A DNA stretch of 64,000 nt, from contig OZ245829.1 in NCBI GenBank assembly GCA_965228625.1, positions 1,922,001-1,986,000 of the forward strand, in the 5' to 3' direction. A model generated the notes under the pieces. It did no database searches, was not told the DNA's origin, and saw only the letters and a program-made list of their open reading frames with translations. Positions 1 through 8,462 of the stretch are shown here, piece after piece. Each line of letters begins with the position of its first letter. Position 1 is the stretch's first letter. This DNA is from UBA2767 sp965228625 (lineage in GTDB: Bacteria > Pseudomonadota > Alphaproteobacteria > Rhizobiales > Methyloligellaceae). Position numbers and translations under genes: made by a program.

Positions 1-327
1 CGGTTCCTCTTTCTGCAGTGAGCGGCCGGCAAAATGCCCGCCCTGATCGACGATCAGCGAGTCGTACTGAATGTCGCCGATGACGCGGGCGCCCGATTTC
101 AGGTGCAACTTGGAGCAATAGACCGGCCCGTCCACGGTCCCGGCGACGATGACACTGTCTGCCGTAACCTTGCCGTTGACCTGCCCGGACCGCGAGACAA
201 ACACGGATGCGCACTCGACGTCGCCATTGACGGTGCCGTTGATCTCCAACAGGCCCTTTGCTGACACGCCTCCCCCGATCTCCGATCCCTTCGCGATGAG
301 CGTGAGCGGACGCCGCCGTCCAAACAT
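1..327 (-). CDS. Bactofilin-family cytoskeletal protein, 3' end outside window
   Basis: The first 109 codons are present and the frame is still open at the left edge of the window. The product begins MFGRRRPLTLIAKGSEIGGG and continues with the short beta-helix pattern of bactofilins, in which glycines and small hydrophobics recur about every 6 to 8 residues (for example NGTVNGDVEC and GTVDGPVYCS). A good ribosome binding site (AAGGGGAAGG) lies just upstream of the ATG. Bactofilins polymerise without nucleotide into membrane-associated filaments that recruit cell-wall enzymes. The gene lies directly downstream of, and on the same strand as, a penicillin-binding protein that itself carries bactofilin sequence, so the two are probably co-transcribed and act together in local wall synthesis. 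The family call is confident; the specific role is inferred. Confidence 0.85.
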   Translation of the reverse strand, partial: MFGRRRPLTLIAKGSEIGGGVSAKGLLEINGTVNGDVECASVFVSRSGQVNGKVTADSVIVAGTVDGPVYCSKLHLKSGARVIGDIQYDSLIVDQGGHFAGRSLQKEEP

Positions 328-408
328 AACTGAACCTTCCCCTTGTTACCCGTCCGGCCGTTTCCAGTCCGGGCGCAAACTTGCCCGTTCAAACCTCAAC
401 CGACGACA

Positions 409-2925
409 TCAGTTCTGGCTTGAAAACGGATCCCATGAGCCTTCCGAGCGATGCTGGCGTCTGGCCTTGCGCATGCCCGGGCGGCCCTGACGATAACCAT
501 GATAACCGCCTTGCCGGTATCCCGGATAGCCTTGCCGATATCCCGGGTATCTCCCGTCATATGGACGTCCGAACAACATCGCATCGCCGAAATACGCGCC
601 GGAACCGTAGCCGGACGCATACATGTAATCCTGGCTGAGCAGCATCGACATCAATGTGGCGGATTGATAGCCGCCCGACCGCCTGCTTGAGGGTTTCGCC
701 TCGAATGCGGCAATTCGCGTCGGTGCCTTGCGGGACTTGCGGTCGATGCGAAGCGCCTCGGAGACGAAGGCCTTCCAGATCTGCGCGGGGAGATTTCCTC
801 CCGTGACGCGCCGCATCGGCGTGTTGTCGTCATTTCCGACCCAGACGCCGACCACGAGATTGCCGGCGAAGCCGACGAACCACGCGTCGCGATAGTTCTG
901 ACTGGTGCCGGTTTTCCCGTAAGAGGGAATCGACACACGCGCCGCCCGTCCGGTTCCGGCCTGAACGGTCGCTTGCAGGAACTGCCGCATCGTCGCGCTT
1001 TCCATCAGCTTCCAGCGGCCGGCCCCACTCGGCGGCAGTCCGGCGTCTGACTTGTGTTCCATCTCGACGACGCCCCAGGGCTTTATCGGGTAGGCCTTCG
1101 CCGCGAACGCGGCATAGGCCGAGGTGAGATCCAGCAGCGTCACCTCGGAGGTCCCCAGTGCGATGCTGGGATGCTCGTCGGAAATGGGCGTGGTGATGCC
1201 GAGATCGCGTGCCGCCCGTGCCACCTGTCGCGGCCCGACGGCCTGGGTCAGCCGGACCGAAACCGTGTTGACGGACGCGGAAAACGCGCGCCTGAGCGGG
1301 ATGACGCCGCGATACCTTCCGTCATAGTTTCTCGGGCTCCAGTCGCCGATCGTGACCGGCGCGTCCGCGACCAGCATTTCCGGGCGACCGCCGGCCCTGG
1401 CCGCGGCCAGATAAACGAACGCCTTGAACGAGGACCCGGGTTGGCGAAGCGCCTGGCTGGCCCGGTTGAACTGACTGTCTTCGTACTTCCTGCCGCCGAC
1501 CATCGCCAGCACGCGACCATCGGGTCGCATGGCGACCAGTGCGGCCTGCCCGGCCCGAAGCCGGCGTCCAAACTTGTCGAGCCTTTTGCCGAGGACCGCA
1601 TCGGCCACGCGCTGAAGCCGCGGGTCGAAACTGGTGCGGATCGGCAACGGCGGCAGCCCGCCGCCTTGTCCTACGTCCACGGTATCCGCGATCCAGTCGG
1701 CGTAGAACGCGCCGAACGTGCGGCGTTTCGTGTTGCGGGTCTTCGCCGGCTGCAGTAGCGCGCGCTGGTCGGCATCGAGGCGGCCATAGTCCACCATGGC
1801 GTCCAAGACCCGCGCCTCGCGCGTGCGAAGCGCGTCTCTGTCCTGTGCGAGCTGGCTCGGCGACCTCAGAAGTGCGACGAGCATGGCCGATTGCGGAACG
1901 GTGAGCTGAGAAACCTCGCGCTTGAAGTAGTGCCGCGCGGCGGCCCGCAGACCGAAGCACCCTTCCCCGAAATAGGCGCGGCTCAGATAGCGTTCGAGAA
2001 TTTCACGCTTCGACAACGCCGCCTCGAGACGCAACACGGCAATGGCCTCTTTCATCTTGCGCTCGAACGACTTCTCGGAGGACAGGTAAGAGATCTTGGC
2101 GAGCTGCTGGGTGAGCGTGCTGCCGCCCTGGACGATCTTGCCGGCGGCATAGTTCGACCGCGCCGCGCGGATGATGCCGATGGGATCGATCCCGAAATGC
2201 ACGAAGAAACGCCGGTCCTCGGTCGCAAGCAGCGCATCGACGAAGTGTTCGGGCAATTCATCGAGGCTCACCGATGCGTCGACGCAACCGCCGCGCCGCG
2301 CGAACTGCTTTCCTTTCGCGTCAAGCAGGATCAGTTCGCGATCGGATGGAACCTCCAACGTCTTGGCGAGCGGGTATGTGCCCGCCGGATCGGGTTCATA
2401 CGCACGCAACGCGACGAAGAGTGCGAGGGCGGCGATGATTGTAAGGTTGGTGAGCGGGGAAAGAACGTGGAACCTGTAACGGCGAAAGCCTTTGGGCTTA
2501 AGCGGCTTCGCTTCGCGGTGCAGGCCGGGCGGGGCATCGGGATGGGGGCTGGTGGCGGACTTGAAGCGCAGGATCGTGCGGTGCAGCGTCTCGTGCGCTC
2601 TTTGCCGGACCGCCTCAGCGATTCCAAGCGTGGCACCGGCGCGTTCCTCTTGCGGTGCCGACTCTGCGTCCCGCGATTTGCGGTCAAATGAAGAGCGAAT
2701 GGCGCGTGCAGCAGACAAAATACGCGTCTGAAGGCCCTCGAACATAACTTCCTCCACACCCCGCGTTTTCGCCGCCGGCACCTCGGATGGGATCGAGATG
2801 CCTTTCAGAACCGCACCCTGTTCCACTGTCAATTGGTGATGAAAGATGTCTCCTTCAACCACAGCGCCGCTTTTTAGCAGGATATTGCTGCTTTCGATCG
2901 AACCGCAAATACGGCCGAAAACCAC
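409..2925 (-). CDS. Class A penicillin-binding protein with N-terminal bactofilin segment
   Basis: Bifunctional peptidoglycan synthase of the PBP1A type, 838 residues from a GTG start. Residues 1-45 are the end of a bactofilin beta-helix. Residues 50-150 are a charged linker, and a membrane segment lies at about 155-175. The GT51 glycosyltransferase has its catalytic Glu in TEDRRFF (E236) and the GGSTLTQQ motif. The transpeptidase has SSFK with nucleophile S498, an SVN motif near 560 and KTGTS at K671. The tail is Tyr/Gly/Arg-rich with repeated GYRQG units. The enzyme acts at the outer face of the inner membrane. The GTG start is doubtful. Bactofilin sequence continues upstream in the same frame for about 80 codons with no ATG, GTG or TTG, which suggests the real N-terminus lies beyond a frameshift (see 2926-3207). 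The gene precedes a second bactofilin gene. Confidence 0.85.
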   Translation of the reverse strand: MVFGRICGSIESSNILLKSGAVVEGDIFHHQLTVEQGAVLKGISIPSEVPAAKTRGVEEVMFEGLQTRILSAARAIRSSFDRKSRDAESAPQEERAGATLGIAEAVRQRAHETLHRTILRFKSATSPHPDAPPGLHREAKPLKPKGFRRYRFHVLSPLTNLTIIAALALFVALRAYEPDPAGTYPLAKTLEVPSDRELILLDAKGKQFARRGGCVDASVSLDELPEHFVDALLATEDRRFFVHFGIDPIGIIRAARSNYAAGKIVQGGSTLTQQLAKISYLSSEKSFERKMKEAIAVLRLEAALSKREILERYLSRAYFGEGCFGLRAAARHYFKREVSQLTVPQSAMLVALLRSPSQLAQDRDALRTREARVLDAMVDYGRLDADQRALLQPAKTRNTKRRTFGAFYADWIADTVDVGQGGGLPPLPIRTSFDPRLQRVADAVLGKRLDKFGRRLRAGQAALVAMRPDGRVLAMVGGRKYEDSQFNRASQALRQPGSSFKAFVYLAAARAGGRPEMLVADAPVTIGDWSPRNYDGRYRGVIPLRRAFSASVNTVSVRLTQAVGPRQVARAARDLGITTPISDEHPSIALGTSEVTLLDLTSAYAAFAAKAYPIKPWGVVEMEHKSDAGLPPSGAGRWKLMESATMRQFLQATVQAGTGRAARVSIPSYGKTGTSQNYRDAWFVGFAGNLVVGVWVGNDDNTPMRRVTGGNLPAQIWKAFVSEALRIDRKSRKAPTRIAAFEAKPSSRRSGGYQSATLMSMLLSQDYMYASGYGSGAYFGDAMLFGRPYDGRYPGYRQGYPGYRQGGYHGYRQGRPGMRKARRQHRSEGSWDPFSSQN

Positions 2926-3207
2926 GACGCGCTCGGCGATTACATGCCCGAGGACTTCCGCTCCGCTGGTCAGAAGGAGCGAACCGCATTGCAGATTGCC
3001 CTGGATCTTGCCTTCGACCTTAACGTCGCCCGGGAAACTGGCGTCGCCGCAGATCGTGGCGTCCGAGCCAACGACGGATGCAAGCCGGTTTCTTATCGCA
3101 GCCCCCCAATGACCAACTCGTACGCAAGGGCAATACGCGCTGCCTCGATTCTGTCCGGAGTTGCCGCAGACTGCCGGCCAGTTGACGGTTTTGATCGCTC
3201 TTCGACC
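2926..3207 (-). other. Upstream in-frame bactofilin sequence of the PBP gene, cut off by a probable frameshift
   Basis: Reading upstream of the GTG at 2925 in the same frame gives a clear bactofilin beta-helix (GDVKVEGKIQGN, SGAEVLGHVIAE) but no usable start codon before the TAA at 3208. A different frame on the same strand carries plausible coding sequence (RIEAARIALAYELVIGG) up to a stop at 3093-3095. The two frames meet at a run of six C (six G on the coding strand) at 3102-3107. One extra G there would join them into a single product. This looks like a sequencing or assembly slip, a programmed slippage site or a real frameshift mutation. The sequence alone cannot decide. If the frames are joined, the start is unclear; a TTG at 3233 and an ATG at 3220 in a third frame are candidates. 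Confidence 0.6.
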
Positions 3208-3319
3208 TTAGGGCCTGCATTATCGGCGAACAAGCAAAACCACGCGGAAAACCGGTGGTCTGCGCGAAAAAACCCCTGGACGCGTGTCCTCTCGGCGAAC
3301 CGACGAGCGATTGCCGGAA

Positions 3320-3826
3320 TTACCGGGTCACCCGCGGTCCGGACACCGAGCCGCGGGGACCGCCCGAGGCCTGGACGGGACCGTCGCAATTGGCACCGCC
3401 TTGCGCCCAATAGCCGACGTCGGAAACCAGCTTCTGGCCGAGCGCATAGGGCAGACGCTGGTTCTGCGCATTGATTTTCGTGCCGCCTCGAACCGGCTCG
3501 AAATCGATCGAGAACGCCTTCAGGCCGCGCTTGCCGTCAGGCGTGCGTTCATGAACAACGATCCGGGTCGCGTTGGCCCCGGTCGTGGCGGCGCCTGCTT
3601 CACCGCGAAAGACGTGTTTTGTCAGCACCGGCGATGACGGATTGAACCAGCAACCGCGCACCTGCCGGGCGATGTGGCTGTAAAGCTGGACCGGCGTGTT
3701 GCCCTTGACGATCGTCGTCGGCCCCTGCGAGACGGTCCCGCCGCCGCCCCCGCTGCCGGTGGCACCGCAGGATGACAATACAAACGCTGCGGCAATCAAT
3801 GCCGCCGCTCCGAGTGTCTTGGTCAT
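3320..3826 (-). CDS. Putative lipoprotein, unknown function
   Basis: 168 residues. The start chosen is the ATG preceded by GAGGGGCG. It gives a lipoprotein signal peptide with lipobox LSSC and the lipidated cysteine at residue 20, followed by a Gly/Ser-rich linker. The mature part has two further cysteines (RGCWFNP and GANCDGP) that could form a disulphide. The VQLYSHIARQVRGCWFNP region resembles small envelope proteins of alphaproteobacteria that I cannot name. It lies between yajQ and the PBP block on the same strand. No function is assigned; probably anchored in the outer or inner membrane. Confidence 0.7.
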   Translation of the reverse strand: MTKTLGAAALIAAAFVLSSCGATGSGGGGGTVSQGPTTIVKGNTPVQLYSHIARQVRGCWFNPSSPVLTKHVFRGEAGAATTGANATRIVVHERTPDGKRGLKAFSIDFEPVRGGTKINAQNQRLPYALGQKLVSDVGYWAQGGANCDGPVQASGGPRGSVSGPRVTR

Positions 3827-3888
3827 TTGAAAACGCCCCTCGCGAGCAATCAGCCTACCGCAGAAGCCGACTGCGCCGGTATTCACAT

Positions 3889-4374
3889 TCAATCCCGCAT
3901 GTTCACAAACTGGAGGGGAACGTCGTTCTTCAGGCCTTTCACGTGGGTGATCGCCGCCTGGAGATCGTCACGCTTTTTGCCCGTTACCCTCAGTTCATCG
4001 CCCTGTATCGCAACCTGGACCTTGAGCTTCGTGCCCTTGAGTTCCTTAACCAGCTTTTTGGCCAAATCACGGTCGATCCCTTGCCGCACGATGGCCTTCT
4101 GCCGGACGGACTGGCCGGCGCCGGACTCCTCCGCCTGGTAGTCGAGCGCGCCCGCATCAACCTTGCGGCGTGCCAGATGGCCCTGAAGCATCTCGCGCAT
4201 CTGCCGCAGCTTGAGATCGTCGTCCGCGTTCAGGGTGATCTCCGCGTCGCTGCGCTCGATACGGCAGTTGGAGCCCTTGAAGTCGTAGCGCTGCTCCATC
4301 TCCCGCTCCATGTTGGCGATGGCGTTCGCGACTTCGCTCAAATCGGTTTTCGAGACAATATCAAAGGATGGCAT
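3889..4374 (-). CDS. yajQ: YajQ/DUF520 family nucleotide-binding protein
   Basis: 161 residues starting at MPSFDIVSKTD, the conserved N-terminus of the family; an earlier in-frame ATG four codons upstream is less likely. Other hallmarks are RYDFKGSNCRIE and the C-terminal KKRDDLQAAI and DVPLQFVN. YajQ proteins are small cytosolic proteins with two ferredoxin-like folds, and some members bind cyclic di-GMP. The length is normal. The gene is divergent from the aminotransferase at 4477, with 102 bp between them. Confidence 0.93.
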   Translation of the reverse strand: MPSFDIVSKTDLSEVANAIANMEREMEQRYDFKGSNCRIERSDAEITLNADDDLKLRQMREMLQGHLARRKVDAGALDYQAEESGAGQSVRQKAIVRQGIDRDLAKKLVKELKGTKLKVQVAIQGDELRVTGKKRDDLQAAITHVKGLKNDVPLQFVNMRD

Positions 4375-4476
4375 GATCGGATCCAATCAACCTGCGCCGC
4401 TCCGGCCGGCAAGACATCGAAACTCCGCGCTTACCCACGTCCCGGACGTTTTGCAACATGAAAGGAACCCGCGAAT

Positions 4477-5403
4477 ATGGCAATGGGCAGCCATGACTAC
4501 CAAGACGATCCCCGCAACGCAGATATTCTGATTTCGGTGAACGGGGAATTGAAGCCGCGCAGCGAGGCCATGGTTTCGGTCTTCGATTCCGGTTTCATTC
4601 TCGGTGACGGCGTTTGGGAGGGGCTGCGTGTCCACGAGGGCGGTGTTGCGTTCCTGAGCGCGCATTTGAGGCGACTGTATGAGGGCGCCAAAACGCTCGA
4701 CTTCGACATCGGACTGGATGCCGGCGCACTCAAATCCCGGATCTTCGAGTGCCTTGCGGCGAACCGCATGGAGGACGGGGTCCACATCCGGCTGATGGTG
4801 ACGCGCGGACTGAAAGCCACGCCCTATCAGGATCCCCGGGTCACGGTTGGCGATGCGACGGTTGTGATCATCCCGGAATACAAGACGCCGTCGCCCGAAA
4901 CCGCCGACAAGGGCCTTCGCCTGTTCACGGTCCATGTCCGGCGGCCGGGACCGGACATTCAGGACCCCAAACTCAACAGCCATTCCAAACTCAACTGCAT
5001 CATGGCCTGCATCCAGGCAACCAAGGCCGGCGCGGACGAAGGGTTGATGCTTGATCCCGACGGCTTCGTTGCGACCTGCAACTCGACGCATTTCTTCATC
5101 GTTCGGGACGGCGCGGTCTGGACCTCGACGGGTGATTACTGCCTTGGCGGCATCACGCGCGGCAACGTTCTTCGGATATGCCGCGAGAACGGAATTGCCG
5201 CCCATGAGCGCCGTTTCAGCCTCACTGACGTTTACGGCGCCGACGAAGCGTTCGTCACCGGCACCTTCGCCGGGCTGGTTCCCGTCCGCGATGTCGACGG
5301 TCGTGTGATCGGAGACAAGGATGCAGCCCTGCCGGGTCCCGTCACGACGCGGCTGCGGACGCTCTACAAAGAGTTGGCCGCCCGCGAAAGCGAAAAACCA
5401 TGA
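4477..5403 (+). CDS. PLP-dependent class IV aminotransferase (branched-chain or D-amino-acid type)
   Basis: 308 residues with the fold-type IV pattern: an N-terminal SVFDSGFILGDGVWEGLR motif, the pyridoxal-phosphate lysine in LNSHSKLNCI (K171), and a C-terminal phosphate-binding FVTGTFAGLVPV segment. The family moves amino groups between branched-chain or D-amino acids and 2-oxo acids. The subclass cannot be set from sequence alone. A nearby second ATG (4483) could also serve as start. The stop overlaps the next gene by 4 bases (ATGA), so the two are translationally coupled. Confidence 0.88.
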   Translation: MAMGSHDYQDDPRNADILISVNGELKPRSEAMVSVFDSGFILGDGVWEGLRVHEGGVAFLSAHLRRLYEGAKTLDFDIGLDAGALKSRIFECLAANRMEDGVHIRLMVTRGLKATPYQDPRVTVGDATVVIIPEYKTPSPETADKGLRLFTVHVRRPGPDIQDPKLNSHSKLNCIMACIQATKAGADEGLMLDPDGFVATCNSTHFFIVRDGAVWTSTGDYCLGGITRGNVLRICRENGIAAHERRFSLTDVYGADEAFVTGTFAGLVPVRDVDGRVIGDKDAALPGPVTTRLRTLYKELAARESEKP

Positions 5404-6143
5404 GCACGAACGACAGCCCGGTCGTCCGGATCGCCATGTGGTCCGGTCCTCGGAATATCTCGACGGCGATGATGCGCAGTTTCGAGAACCGGCCCGACAC
5501 GGACGTCGTCGATGAGCCTTTCTATGGCGCCTTCCTTGCCGCCGGCGAAGTACGCCACCCGATGCACGACGAGATCCTGGCGCGAACCGTGACCGATCCG
5601 AAGGCCGTCCGCGACAGCCTGCTGACCGGCGGGCCCCGCGAGGGCGTTCACTATCAGAAGCACATGACCCACCACATGCTGGACGACTTCCCGCGTGACT
5701 GGATTTTGCACGTCACCAACGCGTTCCTGATCCGCGATCCTCGTCGTGTCGTCGCGTCCTACGCGGCGAAGCGCGCGGACGTCGCGTTCGAGGACCTGGG
5801 GTTCAGACAGCAGAACGAGATCTTCGACGCCATCGCAGACCACCTTGGCGAGGCGCCTCCGATTCTCGATGCGGACGACGTGCTCGCAGCGCCGCGCGCG
5901 GCGCTGGCGCAGCTATGCACCGCCTGCGCGATCCCGTTTCGCGAGGAAATGCTGAAATGGCCATCCGGTCCCCGCGACAGCGACGGCGTATGGGCGGCGC
6001 ACTGGTATGGCGCGGTCGAGCAATCGACCGGGTTCGGACCGCCGCCTGAAGCGATGCCGCAACTCGATGGTGAACTGGCCCGCCTCGCAGAGGAGGCGCG
6101 GCCGTTTTATGAAAGGCTTCACGCGATCAGACTGCGCGTCTGA
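5400..6143 (+). CDS. Sulfotransferase-like P-loop protein
   Basis: 247 residues. The N-terminal IAMWSGPRNISTAMMRSFEN matches the modified P-loop (PAPS-binding type) of the sulfotransferase superfamily, and NAFLIRDPRRVVASY matches the 3'-phosphate-binding segment. It is translationally coupled to the class IV aminotransferase by an ATGA overlap. This pairing suggests joint processing of an amino-acid-derived substrate, which is not identifiable here. Some databases label such proteins 'branched-chain aminotransferase-like' only because of the neighbour. Confidence 0.75.
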   Translation: MSTNDSPVVRIAMWSGPRNISTAMMRSFENRPDTDVVDEPFYGAFLAAGEVRHPMHDEILARTVTDPKAVRDSLLTGGPREGVHYQKHMTHHMLDDFPRDWILHVTNAFLIRDPRRVVASYAAKRADVAFEDLGFRQQNEIFDAIADHLGEAPPILDADDVLAAPRAALAQLCTACAIPFREEMLKWPSGPRDSDGVWAAHWYGAVEQSTGFGPPPEAMPQLDGELARLAEEARPFYERLHAIRLRV

Positions 6144-6176
6144 CCGCGTGGCGATGACTGCGGGGGTTTTGTCGCT

Positions 6177-6602
6177 CTAGACGGAGTCGCCGGCCATGCC
6201 CATTTTCGGCATCAGGGCGATTTCATCGAGCTCGGCCTGATCGCGGGCGGCATTCTGGGCACGAACGCGCTCGGCGTCACGCTCCTCGATCAGCTCGACC
6301 TTCTTTAGTTCCTCGAAGGCCTCGGCCAGCTCGCCGCGGGCTTCCTCGAGCTTCTTTTCAAGCTCCTTGATGGAGTTCTGCAGATTGTCACGCCTTTGGA
6401 TCGCGGCCTTGGCGAATGTCGGATATGCGAAATGGTTAACGTCGTTAACCCCGGCTTTTTCCTGCTCGACCTCGATCTGCCGTTCCAAATCGACAACCAT
6501 CTGCTTGAGATCCTCAAGCATGTTCTCGATGTCGGCGACCGTTTGCCGCCGTTCGTCAACCTCGAAACGCCTCAGTTGTATCAGCGACTTACGTGACTTC
6601 AT
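6177..6602 (-). CDS. fliJ: Flagellar export chaperone FliJ
   Basis: 141 residues, almost wholly coiled coil, with charged heptads through LEDLKQMVVDLERQIEVEQ and IKELEKKLEEARGEL. This is the expected size and character of FliJ, the central stalk-like partner of the FliI ATPase in the flagellar type III export apparatus. Its start overlaps the fliI stop by 4 bases, confirming the fliI-fliJ operon. FliJ is poorly conserved in sequence, so the call rests on position and structure. Confidence 0.88.
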   Translation of the reverse strand: MKSRKSLIQLRRFEVDERRQTVADIENMLEDLKQMVVDLERQIEVEQEKAGVNDVNHFAYPTFAKAAIQRRDNLQNSIKELEKKLEEARGELAEAFEELKKVELIEERDAERVRAQNAARDQAELDEIALMPKMGMAGDSV

Positions 6603-7975
6603 GACTCAGCACCCTCACTATGTTCCGACTGCAACTCGGCCTGCAAAGCCTCGTCCTGCAACGATTCAGTATTCAATATCCGTGCCAGATCGGCGTAACC
6701 GTCCTCGAGCGTCGCTTTTTCCGCCTTGGTCTGGTTCAGGAACGCCTCGAGCATCGGATTGTAGGCAATCGCCTCGTCGACATCCGGATTGCTGCCGGCG
6801 CGATACGCACCGAGACGAATGAGCTCTTCCATCTCCGAGTAGGTCGACATGAGCTGCCGTGCCCGCCTGACCAGAGCCTCCTGTTCGCTGTTCAAACAGT
6901 CCGGCATGGTGCGCGAGACCGACTTCAGGACGTTGATGGCCGGATACCGTCCGCGCTCCGCGATGGCGCGTTCCATGACGATATGTCCGTCGAGAATGGA
7001 CCGCACCGCGTCGGCGATGGGCTCATTGTGATCGTCGCCCTCCACGAGCACCGTGAACAGGCCGGTGATCGAGCCTTGCCCCGTTCCCGGGCCGGCGCGT
7101 TCCAGAAGTCGCGGCAGTTCCGAGAATACCGTCGGGGTGTAGCCCTTCGTCGTTGGCGGTTCGCCGCCGGCAAGACCGATTTCGCGTTGTGCCATGGCAA
7201 ACCGCGTCACGCTGTCGATCATGCACAAAACTTCGTTGCCCTGGTCGCGGAAATACTCCGCAAGCGTCATCGTCAGATACGCCGCCTGGCGGCGCATCAG
7301 GGCGGCTTCGTCCGACGTCGCCACAACGAGCACGGACCGCGCCATGCCCTCCTCGCCCAGGTTGTCCTCGATGAACTCCTGGACCTCCCGTCCGCGCTCG
7401 CCAATCAGGCCGATGACGGAGATGTCGCACCGTGTGAAGCGCGCCAGCATGGACAGCAGGACCGACTTGCCGACGCCGGAACCTGCGAAGATGCCCATCC
7501 GCTGACCCTTGCAGCACGTGATGAACGAATTGAGCGCCCGCACACCGAGATCGACCGGGCCACCGACACGATCACGCTGATGGGCCGGGGGCGGACAGGC
7601 GCGCAACGGGTACTTTTGCGGGCCGAGCGTCAAAGGGCCCTTGCCATCGATCGGTTCACCGAGCGCATTGACGATACGGCCAAGCCAGCCCCCGGACGGC
7701 TTCACCGCCGGAACGGCGGGCTCGACCACCGCTTTTGCGCCCATGCGCACGCCTTCAAGCGGACCGAACGGGAGCGCCAGGGCACGTCCGTTGCGAAACC
7801 CGACGACTTCACAGGTGATTTGCCCGCGCAATCCGCTCGCGAGGCGCAACCGCGACCCCACGCTCATGGCGTTGATGGGACCGGCGATTTCGACGAGCAG
7901 TCCCTGGACGGACCTTACCCGTCCATAGACTTCACAGGTCGGCACTGCCGCGATTTCGCTCAGCAATGCTTGCAC
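6599..7975 (-). CDS. fliI: Flagellar export ATPase FliI
   Basis: 458 residues from a GTG start with a perfect ribosome binding site (GGAGG five bases upstream). The open frame continues upstream to 8230 but looks noncoding there. The product has the Walker A motif GSGVGKS, the Walker B region with VLCMIDSVTRFAMAQREIG, and the FliI/YscN-type GYTPTVFSELPRLLERAG segment. It energises export of flagellar rod, hook and filament subunits. It is divergent from ctrA across a shared 487-bp region, consistent with CtrA control of flagellar genes in alphaproteobacteria. Confidence 0.95.
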   Translation of the reverse strand: MQALLSEIAAVPTCEVYGRVRSVQGLLVEIAGPINAMSVGSRLRLASGLRGQITCEVVGFRNGRALALPFGPLEGVRMGAKAVVEPAVPAVKPSGGWLGRIVNALGEPIDGKGPLTLGPQKYPLRACPPPAHQRDRVGGPVDLGVRALNSFITCCKGQRMGIFAGSGVGKSVLLSMLARFTRCDISVIGLIGERGREVQEFIEDNLGEEGMARSVLVVATSDEAALMRRQAAYLTMTLAEYFRDQGNEVLCMIDSVTRFAMAQREIGLAGGEPPTTKGYTPTVFSELPRLLERAGPGTGQGSITGLFTVLVEGDDHNEPIADAVRSILDGHIVMERAIAERGRYPAINVLKSVSRTMPDCLNSEQEALVRRARQLMSTYSEMEELIRLGAYRAGSNPDVDEAIAYNPMLEAFLNQTKAEKATLEDGYADLARILNTESLQDEALQAELQSEHSEGAES

Positions 7976-8462
7976 GCGATCCCTCCAAATGTCCTGGAGC
8001 CCCGGAGCGTCCCCAGCTCCGTAAGCATCCCCCACCCGATCGATTTTGCCTCGCCGACCATTAAGACCCGGTAAACCAAATCGATCGCTGACGGTTAGTC
8101 TGTGACAGCAACATTTGCTATCAATGTCCCATCGAGTGATTCGTTCCGAATTCACCCATCGCGTTTCCGTGTAGATGAGATTCAACTGATCCGGTCGGCA
8201 GGGCCGGAACCGGCAGAGTTGCGCCTTCATGCCGACAACGTCGAGTGCAACCGTTCGAGTTAAACGTTCGCGGCGATTCGCCGGTTAAACAGTTCAGGGC
8301 CGGAATGCGCGGTTTTATCGGGCGTTGCGTCAGGCAGGATTAGGATTTGTTAACCAATAGAACCTAATTTGTTGATTCGAATTAACCATTTTGAATTGAG
8401 GCGGCAAACGCCATCCGTGTGGGGGCCAACGCCCGTTACGGGCCCGGGGAAAGAGGATTGAA
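7976..8462. promoter_or_regulatory. Shared ctrA/fliI upstream region with GANTC sites and CtrA-like half-sites
   Basis: This 487-bp gap holds no convincing gene. Four GANTC sites, all GATTC, lie at 8138, 8179, 8275 and 8374. GANTC is the CcrM methylation sequence, and methylation state controls ctrA transcription in Caulobacter. CtrA-like TTAA half-sites occur at 8350 (TTAACCAA) and 8382 (TTAACCAT), with further TTAAAC elements near 8260 and 8285. No perfect TTAA-N7-TTAA full site was found. The segment from 8340 on is AT-rich compared with its surroundings, as expected of a promoter. Confidence 0.6.
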
